From Endotrypanum monterogeii (Eukaryota > Euglenozoa > Kinetoplastea > Trypanosomatida > Trypanosomatidae): a stretch of DNA of 64,000 nt. The notes beneath the pieces were generated by a model. The model had not been told where the DNA came from and searched no databases. It was given only the letters and a program-made list of their open reading frames with translations. The stretch spans positions 932,260 through 996,259 of the forward strand of contig CM007314.1 of assembly GCA_000333855.2 (NCBI GenBank), given 5' to 3'. Shown here one piece after another: positions 1 through 11,600 of the stretch. A program made the position numbers and the translations under genes. The first letter of the stretch is position 1. The number at the start of each line of letters is the position of its first letter.

Positions 1-1178
1 ACGGTGCCTCCACACGATGGCCACAACAACAGAAACCTTCCTCTCCGAACATCTCGCAGTACACTACCCGAAAAAAATGAAATCGACGGAGGACTACGAC
101 GATCTCCCTCTTTGGATATATATATATATATATATATATATTTGTGTGCGTGCCTTACTTTCTTGATCTCTGATACGCTGCTGTGAGATTAGATGTGTTG
201 CTGCTTACCCACCCATACCCCCTATCAAAACTCAACCCGCCAGAATCATTTTGCCAGATCGAAGAAGAAAAAAAAATGCGGCACGTGAAGCGTATGCTAT
301 ACCCCCAAACCGCTGGCTGCATCCAGAGAGGGTGAGAAAGGACTCTCTTGCTCACTACGTCTTCTCCTCCTCCTTCACTGTGACAGCGGTTTTTTTTTCT
401 TCTAGCAGAAAAAATCATCTGCTGAAGAGGAGACCGAGAGGCGGGCAGAATAATCCCTGAGTACAATACTGTAACCCCTCGTTTTCCCGTAGAGACAGAT
501 GTATGCCATAATTTATACCGCCGTGCGTCGTACCTAGCACCAACCTCTTTTCGAGCATATCACAGCTGATCCTTTTTTTTTTTCAGGCCATATTTAGTGA
601 AAAAGAAATAGGCGAGGGAGTTGGGGTGTGGGAAGGGGGGGGGTGTAAGGATGTGCGTACAGGAAAACGACTCGTATCCGGCACTCATAAAGAGCGTAAT
701 GCGCAGGAAAAAAAGAAATCGTGTATCATCCACTGGCTCGATTGAGAACAGAATCCGAGTATTCAGTTGACTACAAACGCATCATGAAGCGAATCGCGAC
801 GAACAAGTGATGAGCTGGGAGGAGTCGTTATACCGCTGCCGTAATCTTCGCTTAGATTTTGATATCATAAATCTCCTGTCAGCTCGAATTCCCCTTGCTG
901 GTTGCGGTGTTCGCATCTTCTTGTGCCTGGAGAAATTCATTTGTGAAGGTGTGGTACTTTGCCCAGGGTGCACAGAAACAAAGAAGGAACGACCCTCATC
1001 GCTCATTAGCTAAAATACTTTGTTGGGTTCGACAGTAACTGGATGGGAAAGCGCCAGTTGTATTCAACGACGAAGAGGACCTCAAATGTTCAAAAAAAAA
1101 AACGTTTTTTTCTTTTTTTTTTCCCTACCTTACTGAACAGAAGGTCTCGGTCTTCATAGCGCCTCTACTGCTCACAGT
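1..1178. other. Non-coding flank downstream of the SET-domain gene
   Basis: I see no convincing gene here. Being downstream of the minus-strand SET gene, it should hold that gene's 3' UTR and the upstream region of the next gene off the left edge. It contains a TA microsatellite at 115-140, a poly(T)/poly(A) cluster around 1096-1125, and many short homopolymer runs. Reading frames are short and low in complexity on both strands. Confidence 0.6.
115..140. repeat. TA dinucleotide microsatellite
   Basis: About 13 uninterrupted TA units in a non-coding region. It is one of a family of TA tracts found in most intergenic stretches of this window. Confidence 0.9.
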
Positions 1179-2255
1179 TCATACAGGTACGTTCATCAGG
1201 TAACGCGTCGCCCAATCGTCGCTCATGCATATTTCACGCCTACAAAGAGAATGATTTCCTTCAGGGTCATCCCGCGCGCTCACACTATTGCAAAACCCGC
1301 CTTGTCGATAGTCAATCGTGATTTCCTCCCCACGAGCAACAGAGCGCAAAGCGCGCACCACGACACAACGCTGCGCCTCGGAAACAACCACAGCCGCGGA
1401 TGGTATATCTCCGCAGTGGTTTAGCGATGCCAACCCAGGCGCGAACACGCAACAGCTGCTATCAAGTCTGGTAGAGTTCCTGGAAAGCAGCGGAACTCGC
1501 AACACACGCGCACGCACCAAGTAAAGGCTTATTAGAAGAACTGTGTCGAATAACGAAGGGCTTTTTTCGAGAAAATTGTACTCCCAGTTGTTGGCGTGAG
1601 TCAAGATCGCGTCGCGGAGATTGTTGTTCACTTGCTCAAGACATAAATGAGCTTCCGCCGAGAAGTTGTCAGTGTAGATCGACTCCAAACCCCACCGAAG
1701 ATAGTCATCGAAGGGAAGACTTGCCACAAACCGATCGGACACGTCGTGAGCCTCTGGGCCAAGGGAATGCGCAAGGCGCGTCGCAGGTGAGAGATTTAAG
1801 GCGTGCGAGTAGAAGTAGCGCAACGCCACGGACGTCGCGACGGCGGCCTCCACTGGAGAAAGGGTAAGCGATACCACCTTCGGCACCGTAAAGGTGCTTT
1901 GGAGTGCGGTTTCGCAGGAGATGGCGCTCGTCAGTGACACACGTGGTGCGGGAGAGTCCTCTGAGAATATCTGCAGCCACATCCACGCTTCCGGAAACAA
2001 AGCCACACCGCGATTGCACCGACGTAATTGCTGCGACACACTCCACACCGCCTCAGACGATGACGTCGAGGGCGCGCCACGGTGATTTAGATAGTCCAAA
2101 TGTGTAATGTAGCAGAAGCGGAGAGGAACAGACATTACCAAGTCACCGCGGTCAAGCGGCGCAGCAGAAAAAACCCCACGAACGCCGTCACAACGCCGCC
2201 TCTTTTGCCGCAAAGCACACCAGCGCGCGCCGTGAAGTCGGTGAAAGAGACTCAT
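1179..2255 (-). CDS. SET-domain protein, RuBisCO-LSMT/SETD-type lysine methyltransferase-like
   Basis: This 358-residue protein starts at an ATG and ends at TAG-type stop near 1179. The N-terminus (about residues 24-52) matches the SET-N strand pattern in which a G-V-F core is followed by a 'GDLV..VP' turn. Near the C-terminus are the two best SET signatures: an Asn-His pair at 279-280, which in the family forms the SAM-binding pseudoknot, and GEEITIDY at 309-316 carrying the catalytic-site Tyr. The long insert between the halves (about 60-265) fits the split SET of the plant LSMT/SETD3 class. A Cys-containing tail (residues 322-345) could be a reduced post-SET region. It probably methylates lysine (or histidine) on a non-histone protein; the substrate is unknown. 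It is the last gene of the transcription unit within the window. Confidence 0.7.
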   Translation of the reverse strand: MSLFHRLHGARWCALRQKRRRCDGVRGVFSAAPLDRGDLVMSVPLRFCYITHLDYLNHRGAPSTSSSEAVWSVSQQLRRCNRGVALFPEAWMWLQIFSEDSPAPRVSLTSAISCETALQSTFTVPKVVSLTLSPVEAAVATSVALRYFYSHALNLSPATRLAHSLGPEAHDVSDRFVASLPFDDYLRWGLESIYTDNFSAEAHLCLEQVNNNLRDAILTHANNWEYNFLEKSPSLFDTVLLISLYLVRARVLRVPLLSRNSTRLDSSCCVFAPGLASLNHCGDIPSAAVVVSEAQRCVVVRALRSVARGEEITIDYRQGGFCNSVSARDDPEGNHSLCRREICMSDDWATRYLMNVPV

Positions 2256-4906
2256 GAGAATATGATAGTCTTCGATATGAAAATAGCGCTTTAAATTCAG
2301 AGATGGCCTAATTACGCCCGCCCACCCCCCCCCTAGCCACCCCGTGCTGTATCCCTGATAAAAAAAAATAAGCAGACGGACGGCTAGGCCGCTCCTTTTT
2401 TTTTTCTTCTATATAATGAGGAGCACAAGTTAATTTGACGAGATGAGTATATGTGAACACCTATACTTTTTCATTCTCAGCACTGCAGATGCTTATGTAG
2501 GTGTATGTTTTCTCATTCGAGTGTGAGCACTTCGTCATTTACGCTCTACGGAGTGAAAACAGCCTGGGAGGTGTGGTGCGCCTATGAATGAAAGCAGACA
2601 GAAAAAATAGGGAAAAATAAGAGGTGGGAGACTAGGAAACAGATTATGCATACCTCTTGTCTCCAAAGTGGAAAAAAGGGGTGACCCATATGCTGGAGAA
2701 GCTGACCAGATATCGATTGGCAAGTGGTGCTACGTCCCATGACACACAGGAATCTATTGAGATACCAGCCTTCAGCTCATTGATGTTTGCTGATGTGAGG
2801 GAATCTGGGCTCCTGTCCTCCCTCCCCCACCGGTTTTGCACGCAGCATCTTCACCCCCCTCCTCTACTAGAAAAGAGCAGAGCAGCTGATGCCCTAGAGT
2901 CCCCCTCTTGTGCGCTAAAGTCAGAGGGGAAATGGGCAGAGTGACACGAGACTGGTGACATCCTCTGAAAAGGCGAAAAAAAAAAAGTGAATTCATCCTC
3001 TTTCCGAACGCTAAGGGTAACCCTCACTTTCCTTCACCGTTCTTGAGGTTTTTTTCTTTATCATGAAACTATTTTTTTTTTTTTCGAGGGGGAGGGACGG
3101 AGAGGGGAAAGTTGTCGAAGATAAAAGCCTCCTCGATTTCTTCTGGAAGTTGGCTGTAACCTCCCCTCTCCCCCTGTTTGGTGCGGTGACACCTTTGCCT
3201 ATTTTTTTTTTGTTCTTTTTTCAAATACCCAATTTGTTTCAACCGTGTTCCAACCACACCTCCCTCTGCCCTCGAAACCGGTACACAGTGCCAGGGAAAG
3301 ACTGAGGGCCTCTCAAACAATCATGTAAAGGCTCGCCTGTCCTCCTCTTCATTATGTGAGGTAATGACTGTGTTTCGCGAAGCCCTCGATGCAAGGGGGA
3401 AGCAAAGAAGAAAAAAAAAAATCAAAAAGGGGAAGACATGTCGTCGTCTTTTTTTTTTCCTTGTGTGTTATCCTTTGTTTAGACAGGAAAGAAGTTGTGG
3501 GGACAGTGAGGGTAAATATGTATATGTAGATGTATATGGAATGGGCGGGTAGTGCATCAATGTTTTCCCTCCACTCGCCGTCCAAAGAAAAAAAAAAAAA
3601 GAGAAAAAGTGGGTGGGAGTACAGTTACAGACACGCAAAAATACCAGTGTCACCTCACCACGAAAACGTGTGCGACATAAACGAGGAGCCACTAAACAGA
3701 AAAAAAAAAAAGCGGAAGGACAAGTGCATGACGCTATTTGAAGAGAAAAAACACAGATGCGTGGATTTGTGTATTTGTGTAACCCTTTCAAAACCGCGTT
3801 CTCCTGACTTGTGTCTCTCATCATTTTTTTTTTCCCGCATCTGCTCTTTTTGTCATCCTTTCCTCTCATTCTCCCCCTCCCCCCCCCCCATGAGTAGGGC
3901 CCCATTCGCCTTTGCACCTCACCACACACTGTGAGTGGGCTCTGTAAATCGTTTTGTCATGTGCGTGTGTGTGTGTATGGGGGGATGACACCTCTCAAAG
4001 TGCAATCGAAAGTGACGCAACATTGTTTTTTTGTTTTTTTGCATGCACTAATTTTTTTTTAAAGTGAATCGAAAGGAGGGGGAGGAGTGGAAAAAAAAAA
4101 GGGATACGAAGCGAAACACGAGAAAAAATCATGCTCACAAACACATATATGTTTAGGCAATACAAGTGTAGGTGGGAAAGACGCACGTTACACATGAAAG
4201 GGGTCATCAGACTTACGTGTGTTGGCGCACAGACCATAGACAAAGTCCTGCCCACTCGCTTCGAGCACAGTCGTGTATGTAACTCACCGGATTTAGGAGA
4301 AACAAAGTAGGAATGAAGAGGTTGGTGGGGGGAGGGGAACAGGCAATGAAAGTCCCCCATGAGCGAGGTATTTTGGTCAAACTCTTCGCCCTCCTTCGCG
4401 GTTACTGTAATTCTAAATCTTCGAATCATTCACCGACATCGGAGTATAAACATATAAAAAAAATCAATATATATATAGAGAGAGAGATATGTAATATCGC
4501 TATGGCAAATACAGAAAACACATACGCACACACAGAAAGACAAGAGAAACGGCAAAAGGGGAAAAATGAAAAATGACACAAAAAACCGCCCACCCAAGCA
4601 AAAGTTGAGAGAGAACAATGGAGAGGACTCGAGAAAAATGAAAAAGAAATGAGATGATTGACCTTGGTTTATCTTTTTATCCATACTTTTTGTTTGTTTG
4701 TTTGTATGGGCAGATGGATGGGGGGGATCACTCGAGGTACCAAATCATTGCATCTTATTTCCATGTTTAGTATTTGTCATTACTTGAATTGTTTTTCGCG
4801 TTGTTGCATGAGTGTCTTGCAAATACCCATCCCTCCAAAAACGTGCATACATATAGGGAGAGAGACAAAGGGGGAAAGAGGGGAGGGAAAAATAGATTCA
4901 TACAAC

Positions 4907-4933
<27 letters not shown>
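4907..4933. repeat. TA dinucleotide microsatellite
   Basis: About 13 TA units followed by a short GC alternation and TG-rich sequence, in non-coding DNA. Confidence 0.9.
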
Positions 4934-4938
<5 letters not shown>

Positions 4939-5066
4939 CGTGTGCATGTATGTTCTGTATAATCGCAGTCGCTGACCTTGTGGAGTCTACCTCCTTTTTG
5001 TATTCTACAATAACGCACAGAAGAGAAAGAACGTTACAAATTCGAAATGAGGGGAAGGAGAAGCCG

Positions 5067-5104
5067 ATATATATATATATATATATATGTATGTATATAT
5101 ATAT
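5067..5104. repeat. Interrupted TA/TATG microsatellite
   Basis: TA units broken by a few TATG variants over about 38 bases. It lies 130 bases from the preceding TA tract. Confidence 0.85.
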
Positions 5105-5933
5105 GAATCCAGGAAAAAAAACTCCAGCCATGCGTGCTTGTTTCCTAGAAAATCGACGACAAGAGCTAAACAAAAACGAGAAAGAGAGTCGCCATGGCAG
5201 AGGGGGGGGGGGAATCGACAAAACCGCTGAGGAAGAGGCTTTGTTCAAGAAGGGGTGAGAAGGGGTAGGGAAGTCCTCCCCCCTCCCACTCCTAATCCCC
5301 AGCGGCCACTGACGGAAATATGTGGAAAAAAAATACAAAGAACGGTACAATGGAAACAACGAAAAAAAGGAGAGAACAAAAAATTCCCCGACTACGAAAT
5401 ATATGAGGAAGTGTGCAACGACACGCAACAAAAAAATGGGCGAGGGAACAGACGTCTTTTCTCTCTGTCGCCTAGCTGCTAGTAGAAGACAAAGAAGGTG
5501 AGTCGTGTGGGTGTGTGTGTGGTGGGGGGGGGGGGACTGGGCATAATATTCGGGTTTGTATAAGAGTGCATGGGGGTGAAAGGTGAAAAGAGGTGTACAA
5601 GTGCGGCTTGGCACACTCTTCTTCGTGTGTGTTGGTAACGGAGCAGAGTGCGCACTACGACAGAAAACCCTCTTCGCACGAACACACAGAAGCCCGACTT
5701 CACAGCATTCACTAAAGCACACCCGTCATGTTTCACATACCGCAATGTCTCCTACAATTCTCATAAGCTACTTGGAGCAAGTTCGACTGCGCCAACATGC
5801 AGACAAGACGTTACCTGTCTCTGAGAGAAAAAGAGAAAGAGATGTTTCGTCGCGGACCACCAACACTAACCCATGTAGCGACTTGCTCGTATGCCTCACA
5901 GATTTGTTTTTTTAATTATCATCAACACTCTTA

Positions 5934-6153
5934 CTAGACGTATGGATCACTTGCAGTCTGCATGTAAGCAGTGTAGTCGATTATCATGTCGCTGAGTGCT
6001 TTGGCGTTGTAGCGGCCAGTGCGGGTGAATTGGTTCTGCGCCACTGGAGGAATGATCCCGCCGATCATGTTCCATTCGCGTTTCTTGAGCCACTCCTCCG
6101 CAAGGTTGTCCTCTTCTTCGTTTGCCGCCGCTTTGGGGGCACCACCGTTACTT

Positions 6154-6185
<32 letters not shown>

Positions 6186-6974
6186 TTTCTCCTCTGCGTC
6201 GATCTTGCTTGCTGCAGTGATTATCGTTTTCGCTGTAGCGTCCTGCTTTTTGGCCGATGCCTCAGTGCGGTAGTGTATGATGTGCCAATCCTTATCCTCG
6301 TCGTCAGCCAAGGGCTCCACCTTTACACACTTGTGCTGCACCGCGTTGTGCACGAGCAAGTCCGAGAGGGTCGTCCCGTCAAAGACAATGACCTGAGAAC
6401 CAGAAGCACAGGCACAGATCTGGGCCATTGCCGAGCCCTGGCCGTGACCAATGTATACAGTTTTCAGGGCGTCAGCATCGCGGGCCAGGAACACCTTCTG
6501 CTGGTTGATGCCCTGTTCCGAGTGCATTTCGAGGTTGTTGCCATAGTCGTCGGAGACCTGATCCGGAAATGTTACGATTCGGCCCACCACATCCCCCGTG
6601 TCAACGCGAATGACAATAAAAGAACGCACGCGAGGGAAAACGATCTTTGATAAACGAGAAAACTCGGTTTCCATGGCGTCCGCAGCCTCAGCAGCGGCGC
6701 GGTCGCGGGACACTTGAGCGGACTTGCGAATCTCATCGGCTACTTTTCTAACGTAGGCAACCTGACCAGGACTGCGCAGCGTGCCAAGGAACATCTGGAT
6801 ATCCGCTGTCTCCCAGTCGGAAACGCAAATCTCATTCACGGCGTAGTTGCCAATAATGTTTGACGTCTCAACCGGCTTGCCCGCGGAGCAGAGGAATGCC
6901 ATGTTCGAGAGGGAGCGGCCATCAATCTTGAAGTCCGCGGCGCCAAAGGCGGTGTGCTGAGAAAACGCGGGCAT
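5934..6974 (-). CDS. Conserved-looking protein of unknown function with a polyalanine linker
   Basis: I do not recognise this 346-residue protein. The start is set at the ATG at 6974; the frame is open further upstream but without a better ATG. Residues 1-240 look like a compact, well-folded alpha/beta domain with normal composition and no signal peptide or membrane segment. A helix of the form AxxAADAMETE lies around residue 120. Residues about 255-285 are an Ala-rich linker ending in a pure alanine run encoded by a CAG/GCA trinucleotide repeat. The C-terminal 50 residues are acidic and then aromatic/polar, with an LAEEWLKKREW helix. There is no catalytic motif I can name. It lies between the DZIP1-like gene (upstream) and the SET gene (downstream). 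Confidence 0.8.
6154..6187. repeat. GCA/CAG trinucleotide repeat inside a coding region (polyalanine)
   Basis: Eleven or so GCA units on the plus strand are read as Ala codons on the minus strand, inside the 346-residue protein. The repeat is in frame and pure at DNA level, so it should be length-polymorphic. Confidence 0.9.
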
Positions 6975-8660
6975 TGAAGCACGGGGAAGACAGTGGGCGA
7001 GAAGAAAGCAACAGAGTGGGAAAGATGCGCTCAGCAAGCGCTAGGTGATATGAAGCGAGAAAGAAAAATACAGAGGAGTAGGTGTTGAAATGTGATCGCG
7101 TATACACGTTCTACAAAGCACAGCTTATCCAGTGATAAAAAACACACACGCACGCAGACCAAAAGGGAATAGGGTGGTGTGTGTGTGTGTGTGTATGTGG
7201 TGTGTTTTCGAGAAAGAAAAAGAGACGTGTATAGCGGTGGCGGTTCGATACCCAATAAAGTGCATCAGCCCAGCCAGCGTGCGGAATTGCGTCGAAAGAC
7301 GGAACAAGTCAGTAGGCGAAGAGCAAGGATCAAGAGAGAAAAAAAGCGGAGCATCGACGTGTGAGAATTAAATGGAGAACAAAAATTCAGACATGTTGAG
7401 TGCTGGGGGTAGGGAGAAGTCCCGGTCATTACGGTGTTACACACTCTGGAATATAGTGTACTAGTGACTCGACAACATCAGTACGCAGCCTTGGAGAAAA
7501 GACGTGCGCACAGTCAGTGGCTTCAGGAAATGAAAACACCTCCCTACCTTTTAGGTACAAGAGATAAGCCCCCTCCTTTGGTTCATGTACTATTGGATTT
7601 ACCTTTGGGGGGGGGGGGGGCATTTTCCAATGCCCTGTTATGATGGCCGAATACGAAAAGAAGAACACGCACTAACACCACGTCAGATCCGCACACACAC
7701 GGCCACGCAAGCACCGTAGCGTACCGGGTATTTCCAACATCTTGCACGCACAGGTAGCTGGCTATGGAATGGGGAAATGTCCACGTAGCCAGCTATTGCA
7801 GTGGGGCTGAGAAATAAGTCTTTGGTTGCGATATAGAAGGCTTGATAGAGGTGGTGAGATCGACACGAGCGAGAGGCAGAAGGGAGGGGTAGGATGGAAG
7901 GAAGAAGACGGAGAAGGTTGTGATGAGCAACAGCAATGTCACACAACCAATTCGCAGGGGCAGCAGGGGAGGTTGCGAGTGTCGGTTCTCCAAACTGACT
8001 CTCGCCGTCAACAAAGCTGATCCGAAACGGAGAAATTTCTATTTCAAGCATCAAAATTGACTTGACTTTTTCACACAATCAGGAGGAGGAGGGCGGACGG
8101 AGTAATCGTGTAAAAATACGACTCAGCGCACTTCAAGACACGCACGCAGACACACGCCGGAGACCGCTCTGCCCCAGAGGATATGCAGGACCCACGACAG
8201 TCGATAGAAGCTAATCTGCAGCGGGCATTTGCGGTTGGCATTCTCCCCACAGATGCATGGGGAAACAGAAATAATACGCATCTTCCCCTTTCTCAAAAGC
8301 AGTGTTACAAGATGCAAGAAAATAAAAATATATATATTCTTTTTTTTGTTTTTTCTTAGCTCTCATTGCTGGCGCTGAAAAAAAAAAAAAAACATAACGA
8401 CATTGTTTTTCGACTAGCGAAACCCCACCTCATGGCGCTCGTAAAACTCTTTTCACAACCGTAGTGATGGTTGAGTGTTGTATTTTTTTTTTGCTTGAAG
8501 ACACCGATAGAAAATGATTAGTTCTACGAGGAGGATTGTACCCGGTCCCCCCCCCCAGTTATGTGTAGCATATGTGAATGTATTCCGACTCCTTTTGGGG
8601 GAATGAGCTTCGCCGAACACTTTCAACGTCGGTGGCGGTCATCTCTCAAGCACGGGTCGC
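6975..8660. other. 1.7 kb intergenic region between the DZIP1-like gene and the polyalanine protein
   Basis: No gene is supported. Minus-strand frames at about 7429-7668 and 7683-8078 are open but start from non-ATG codons or have UTR-like composition. The region holds a TG tract at 7173-7200, a G run at 7607-7620 and poly(A)/poly(T) runs at 8338-8392 and 8482-8492. It should contain the 3' UTR of the DZIP1-like gene and the splice signals of the gene to its left. Confidence 0.6.
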
Positions 8661-11600
8661 TCAGCTGCCTTTTTTGGAAAATATCTTGTTGAAAAGTTTC
8701 TTCGTTTTCTTTAGCGCTTGTTTTGGCGTGAGGGCAGCAAGCGGCGACGTGTGTCGCTGTTTCACGTGGGAAGAATCTCCTTTAACTTGCTTGTCACTAC
8801 TGGGCAATTGTGTTGGCAACTTTTTTCTTTGGATCGCCGGCTGTGGCTGGTCAGCTGAAGACTTCGCATCGTCCTTGACCTCATGAGGTCGATTCGTTTG
8901 CGATAGTACATCTAAACAACCATGGTCAAGGTTTGCAGTGGATGCCGTGATTGCGACTGCTTCCTCGGGATGCACCGTACGAGTTGCATTCGCGTGTGAG
9001 GGGGACATGGATGCAGGCGCCGCAGCAGTGTCAGCAACGAGGGATGTTTTCCCCACCCCCGCTTGGCCCTCATCTGTGTGAAATCCAGGAGGGTCACCTG
9101 CATGCAATGAGAGCGATTCCTCGCTGGCCGAGTACGAATACGAGTAGTAGGAATAGTCAACGGAGAGTGACTCTGGAGTTGTCAAGACTGCCTGACTTGG
9201 GGTCCGCTGGCCGTCGTCGGCCAGTTCAAATTGATTAGAGCTACGGAACGGAGTAATACCTGCTTGGCCACCCGTTTCCTCGTGGCCTGTTGAGAGCAGC
9301 CGCGTTGCTTGCGAATGTTGTGCCGTGTCGGGGGTGACGTTGGATAGCCTATCGCTCAACACCTCTAGTTTGCTAGGGCCACTAGTGCCACCCTCGCGTC
9401 TGACGCTTGCCTCCTCCGTTGAGGTGTCTACAGGAATGGTGAATGCCTCATCACTTGGAAAATCGTGTTGGGAAGGCCTCAGTGGAGGTATCCCCGCAGA
9501 GCAAGGCTTCACATCACTTACCTCAATGTTGCTTTTCACACTATATACACTGCCACTTGATACTGATTTTTTCTCTCGTGGGGTATCGTACTGAGCACCC
9601 TCCCAAAGTCCCCGAGAAGGCGGTGGAGACGCCACAGGAGGCGGAATTTTCTTTGTTCGCCCACTCTCTGGCTCACCTTTTTCCGCGTTTAGGAGTGATA
9701 TCTTATGAGATTTGAGCGAGGCCTCCTCTTCTGGCACGAGGTGCGCAACCGGGACCATCTTTCTTCTCCTAATCGCATCTGACGGCCCGGAAGGCGCACC
9801 CGACTGGGAAATTGGTGCAGAGACACCATACAATCGGCCTGAAGGACTTTCGCCGGAGTCCCTGCAACTGTTTTGATCGGCGCTTGCCACCTTGCTACCA
9901 GGGACCTCCGCCTGTGACCGCTGCGTGGAGCGGGAGGCTAGGGGAGAAGTCGAGCGCTGAGGTCGGTCAACGTCACTCATCGTACCACCACGTACGGCGG
10001 GTACTACTTGGCTATCAGGGTTCAACTGGTCACGAATCTGTCTGACATTCGTGGCCGTGTCGGGTGGATGAAACAGAAGACGCTCCTTCTCTGCAACACA
10101 CTTTGCGGTGCTAGAGGACCTCTGAATCTGCTTCCTCGGCTCCAGCGCCTCGCGTTTATCCAAGTAGTCATAACGCTGTAAGCTATTCTCAGCGTCGATG
10201 GCGGTAACCGCACGCTCCTGGGCCCTTGCTGCTGCTGCGTGCACGGACTGTAAAAGAAACCCCGTATCTGCTATCGACAAAGCCGCGTGTGCCTCCTGGG
10301 GCACCCTGACCTCACGAGAGGCGTCAGCGGCGGACACGTGAAGCTCAGTGGCCTGCAAAGTCGATTCCTCAGTCAGTGAAAAACCGTACCGAGTAGAGGG
10401 CCAGGTGCTCTTTTCCCTCCACTGTGCCATCGCCGCATCGGAGTCTTCCCTCGGTAACACCCGTGTATGCTCAAACGCCTCACGCGACACAGTTTCCTTG
10501 TTGCTCGTCTCTGCAACGGTGGTATTAACGCCAACAGGACTACGATCACCGTTAGCAAAGCCCGAGTCTCTATGAGAGGTGCTAGATGACGAGAGGGGCG
10601 TGAGACCACCGTGGTTCAGTGCAGCGCCGACGCCGTCCGCTTGTTTGATACCCATGTCAAGGTCGAGTGCAGACGACGACGAGACTGACAATTTTTCAGG
10701 TCTATGGCTTTGGGGCTGAATTTCGAGTGTATTTTGCTGGTAGCGGGGGGTGCCAGCGGGGGCCTCTGACGCCGCCGTGGGATCTACGGGCATGCAGCTC
10801 TGCTCGAGTGGGATAAATGTTTCGTCGGTATGTTTGATGACAGGATGCTGTCTCGGCACCACCCTTGCTGGGGGAGTGAAGGGGGAAAGAGTGAGGGAGC
10901 TTTCTACTGCGGTTCCTCTTTGCCCGGAGGCGGCGGCTTCGTCGTGGCCTCTGCCAGCAAGTGAAGTAAGGTGATGAAGCATCCCTGAATTGAGATGAGG
11001 AATCTCTCGCTTCTCCGATGAAACTCCGAAGTGAGGGGGATGCTTTTCTTGATGTTGGTGTCCAGAGGGAAAGGTGTCACGACCATCACTGGCGCCAGAC
11101 TCGTGCTGTGAGCGCTCACCATCGATTGTTCGATTCAAACGTTGAAGTTGGGCACTTGTATGCTGCAGTTCTCCTTGAAGGCGCCGGAGTATGTCCTCTT
11201 CGCGGCTTCTCGTGCCGTATTGTCGCAGGCCCGGAAGAGGACCTGTACTTCCGGCTCCCACCGCAGGTTCAACTGCGGTCACACCTACTCCTGTTGACTG
11301 CTGTGGCACGGCTGCTAGGCAAGCTGGCGATATTCCACGATGCAGCTCTGCCTGCTGCTCCAGCAGCTTCGCCACCACCAGCCGAAGTTCACTAATCTCT
11401 TCTCGCAAACTTTGATCACCTCGATGGTCGGCAGTTTCCTTACTTACAGAAGGTGCGTCCGTCATGCAGGGGGAGGCAGATGATGCTTGCTGCGTTGCCA
11501 TTGGTGGTGAGAGGGCGGTCTCGAGGAGCTCTTGTTGTCTTTGCTGCTCTAAGGAGACAGCACAAGAGGCGGCCGCCATCGCCGCGTACGTCTCTGACCT

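Larger units (their letters stand above)
2256..5933. other. 3.7 kb intergenic region between the 346-residue protein and the SET gene
   Basis: I see no gene. The stretch is dominated by poly(A)/poly(T) runs (for example near 3070, 3190, 3410, 3590, 3700, 4050, 4090), a G-rich run at 5204-5212 and 5524-5535, TA tracts at 4907-4933 and 5067-5104, and short TG/CA tracts. A more complex segment lies at about 2560-2950. Open frames on both strands are made of these repeats and have no recognisable domains. It should hold the 3' UTR of the upstream gene and the trans-splice signals of the SET gene. Confidence 0.6.

Noticed and set aside
3468..3929. Overlapping open frames on both strands
   Set aside because: Both are driven by poly(A)/poly(T) runs; neither has a plausible start context or domain.
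4898..5722. Minus-strand open frame of about 270 codons
   Set aside because: It is built from TA, CA and purine/pyrimidine tracts (runs of Tyr-Ile, Phe and Pro) and has no domain; it is UTR sequence.
7683..8078. Minus-strand open frame of about 130 codons
   Set aside because: The apparent start is TTG, not ATG, and no domain is visible.
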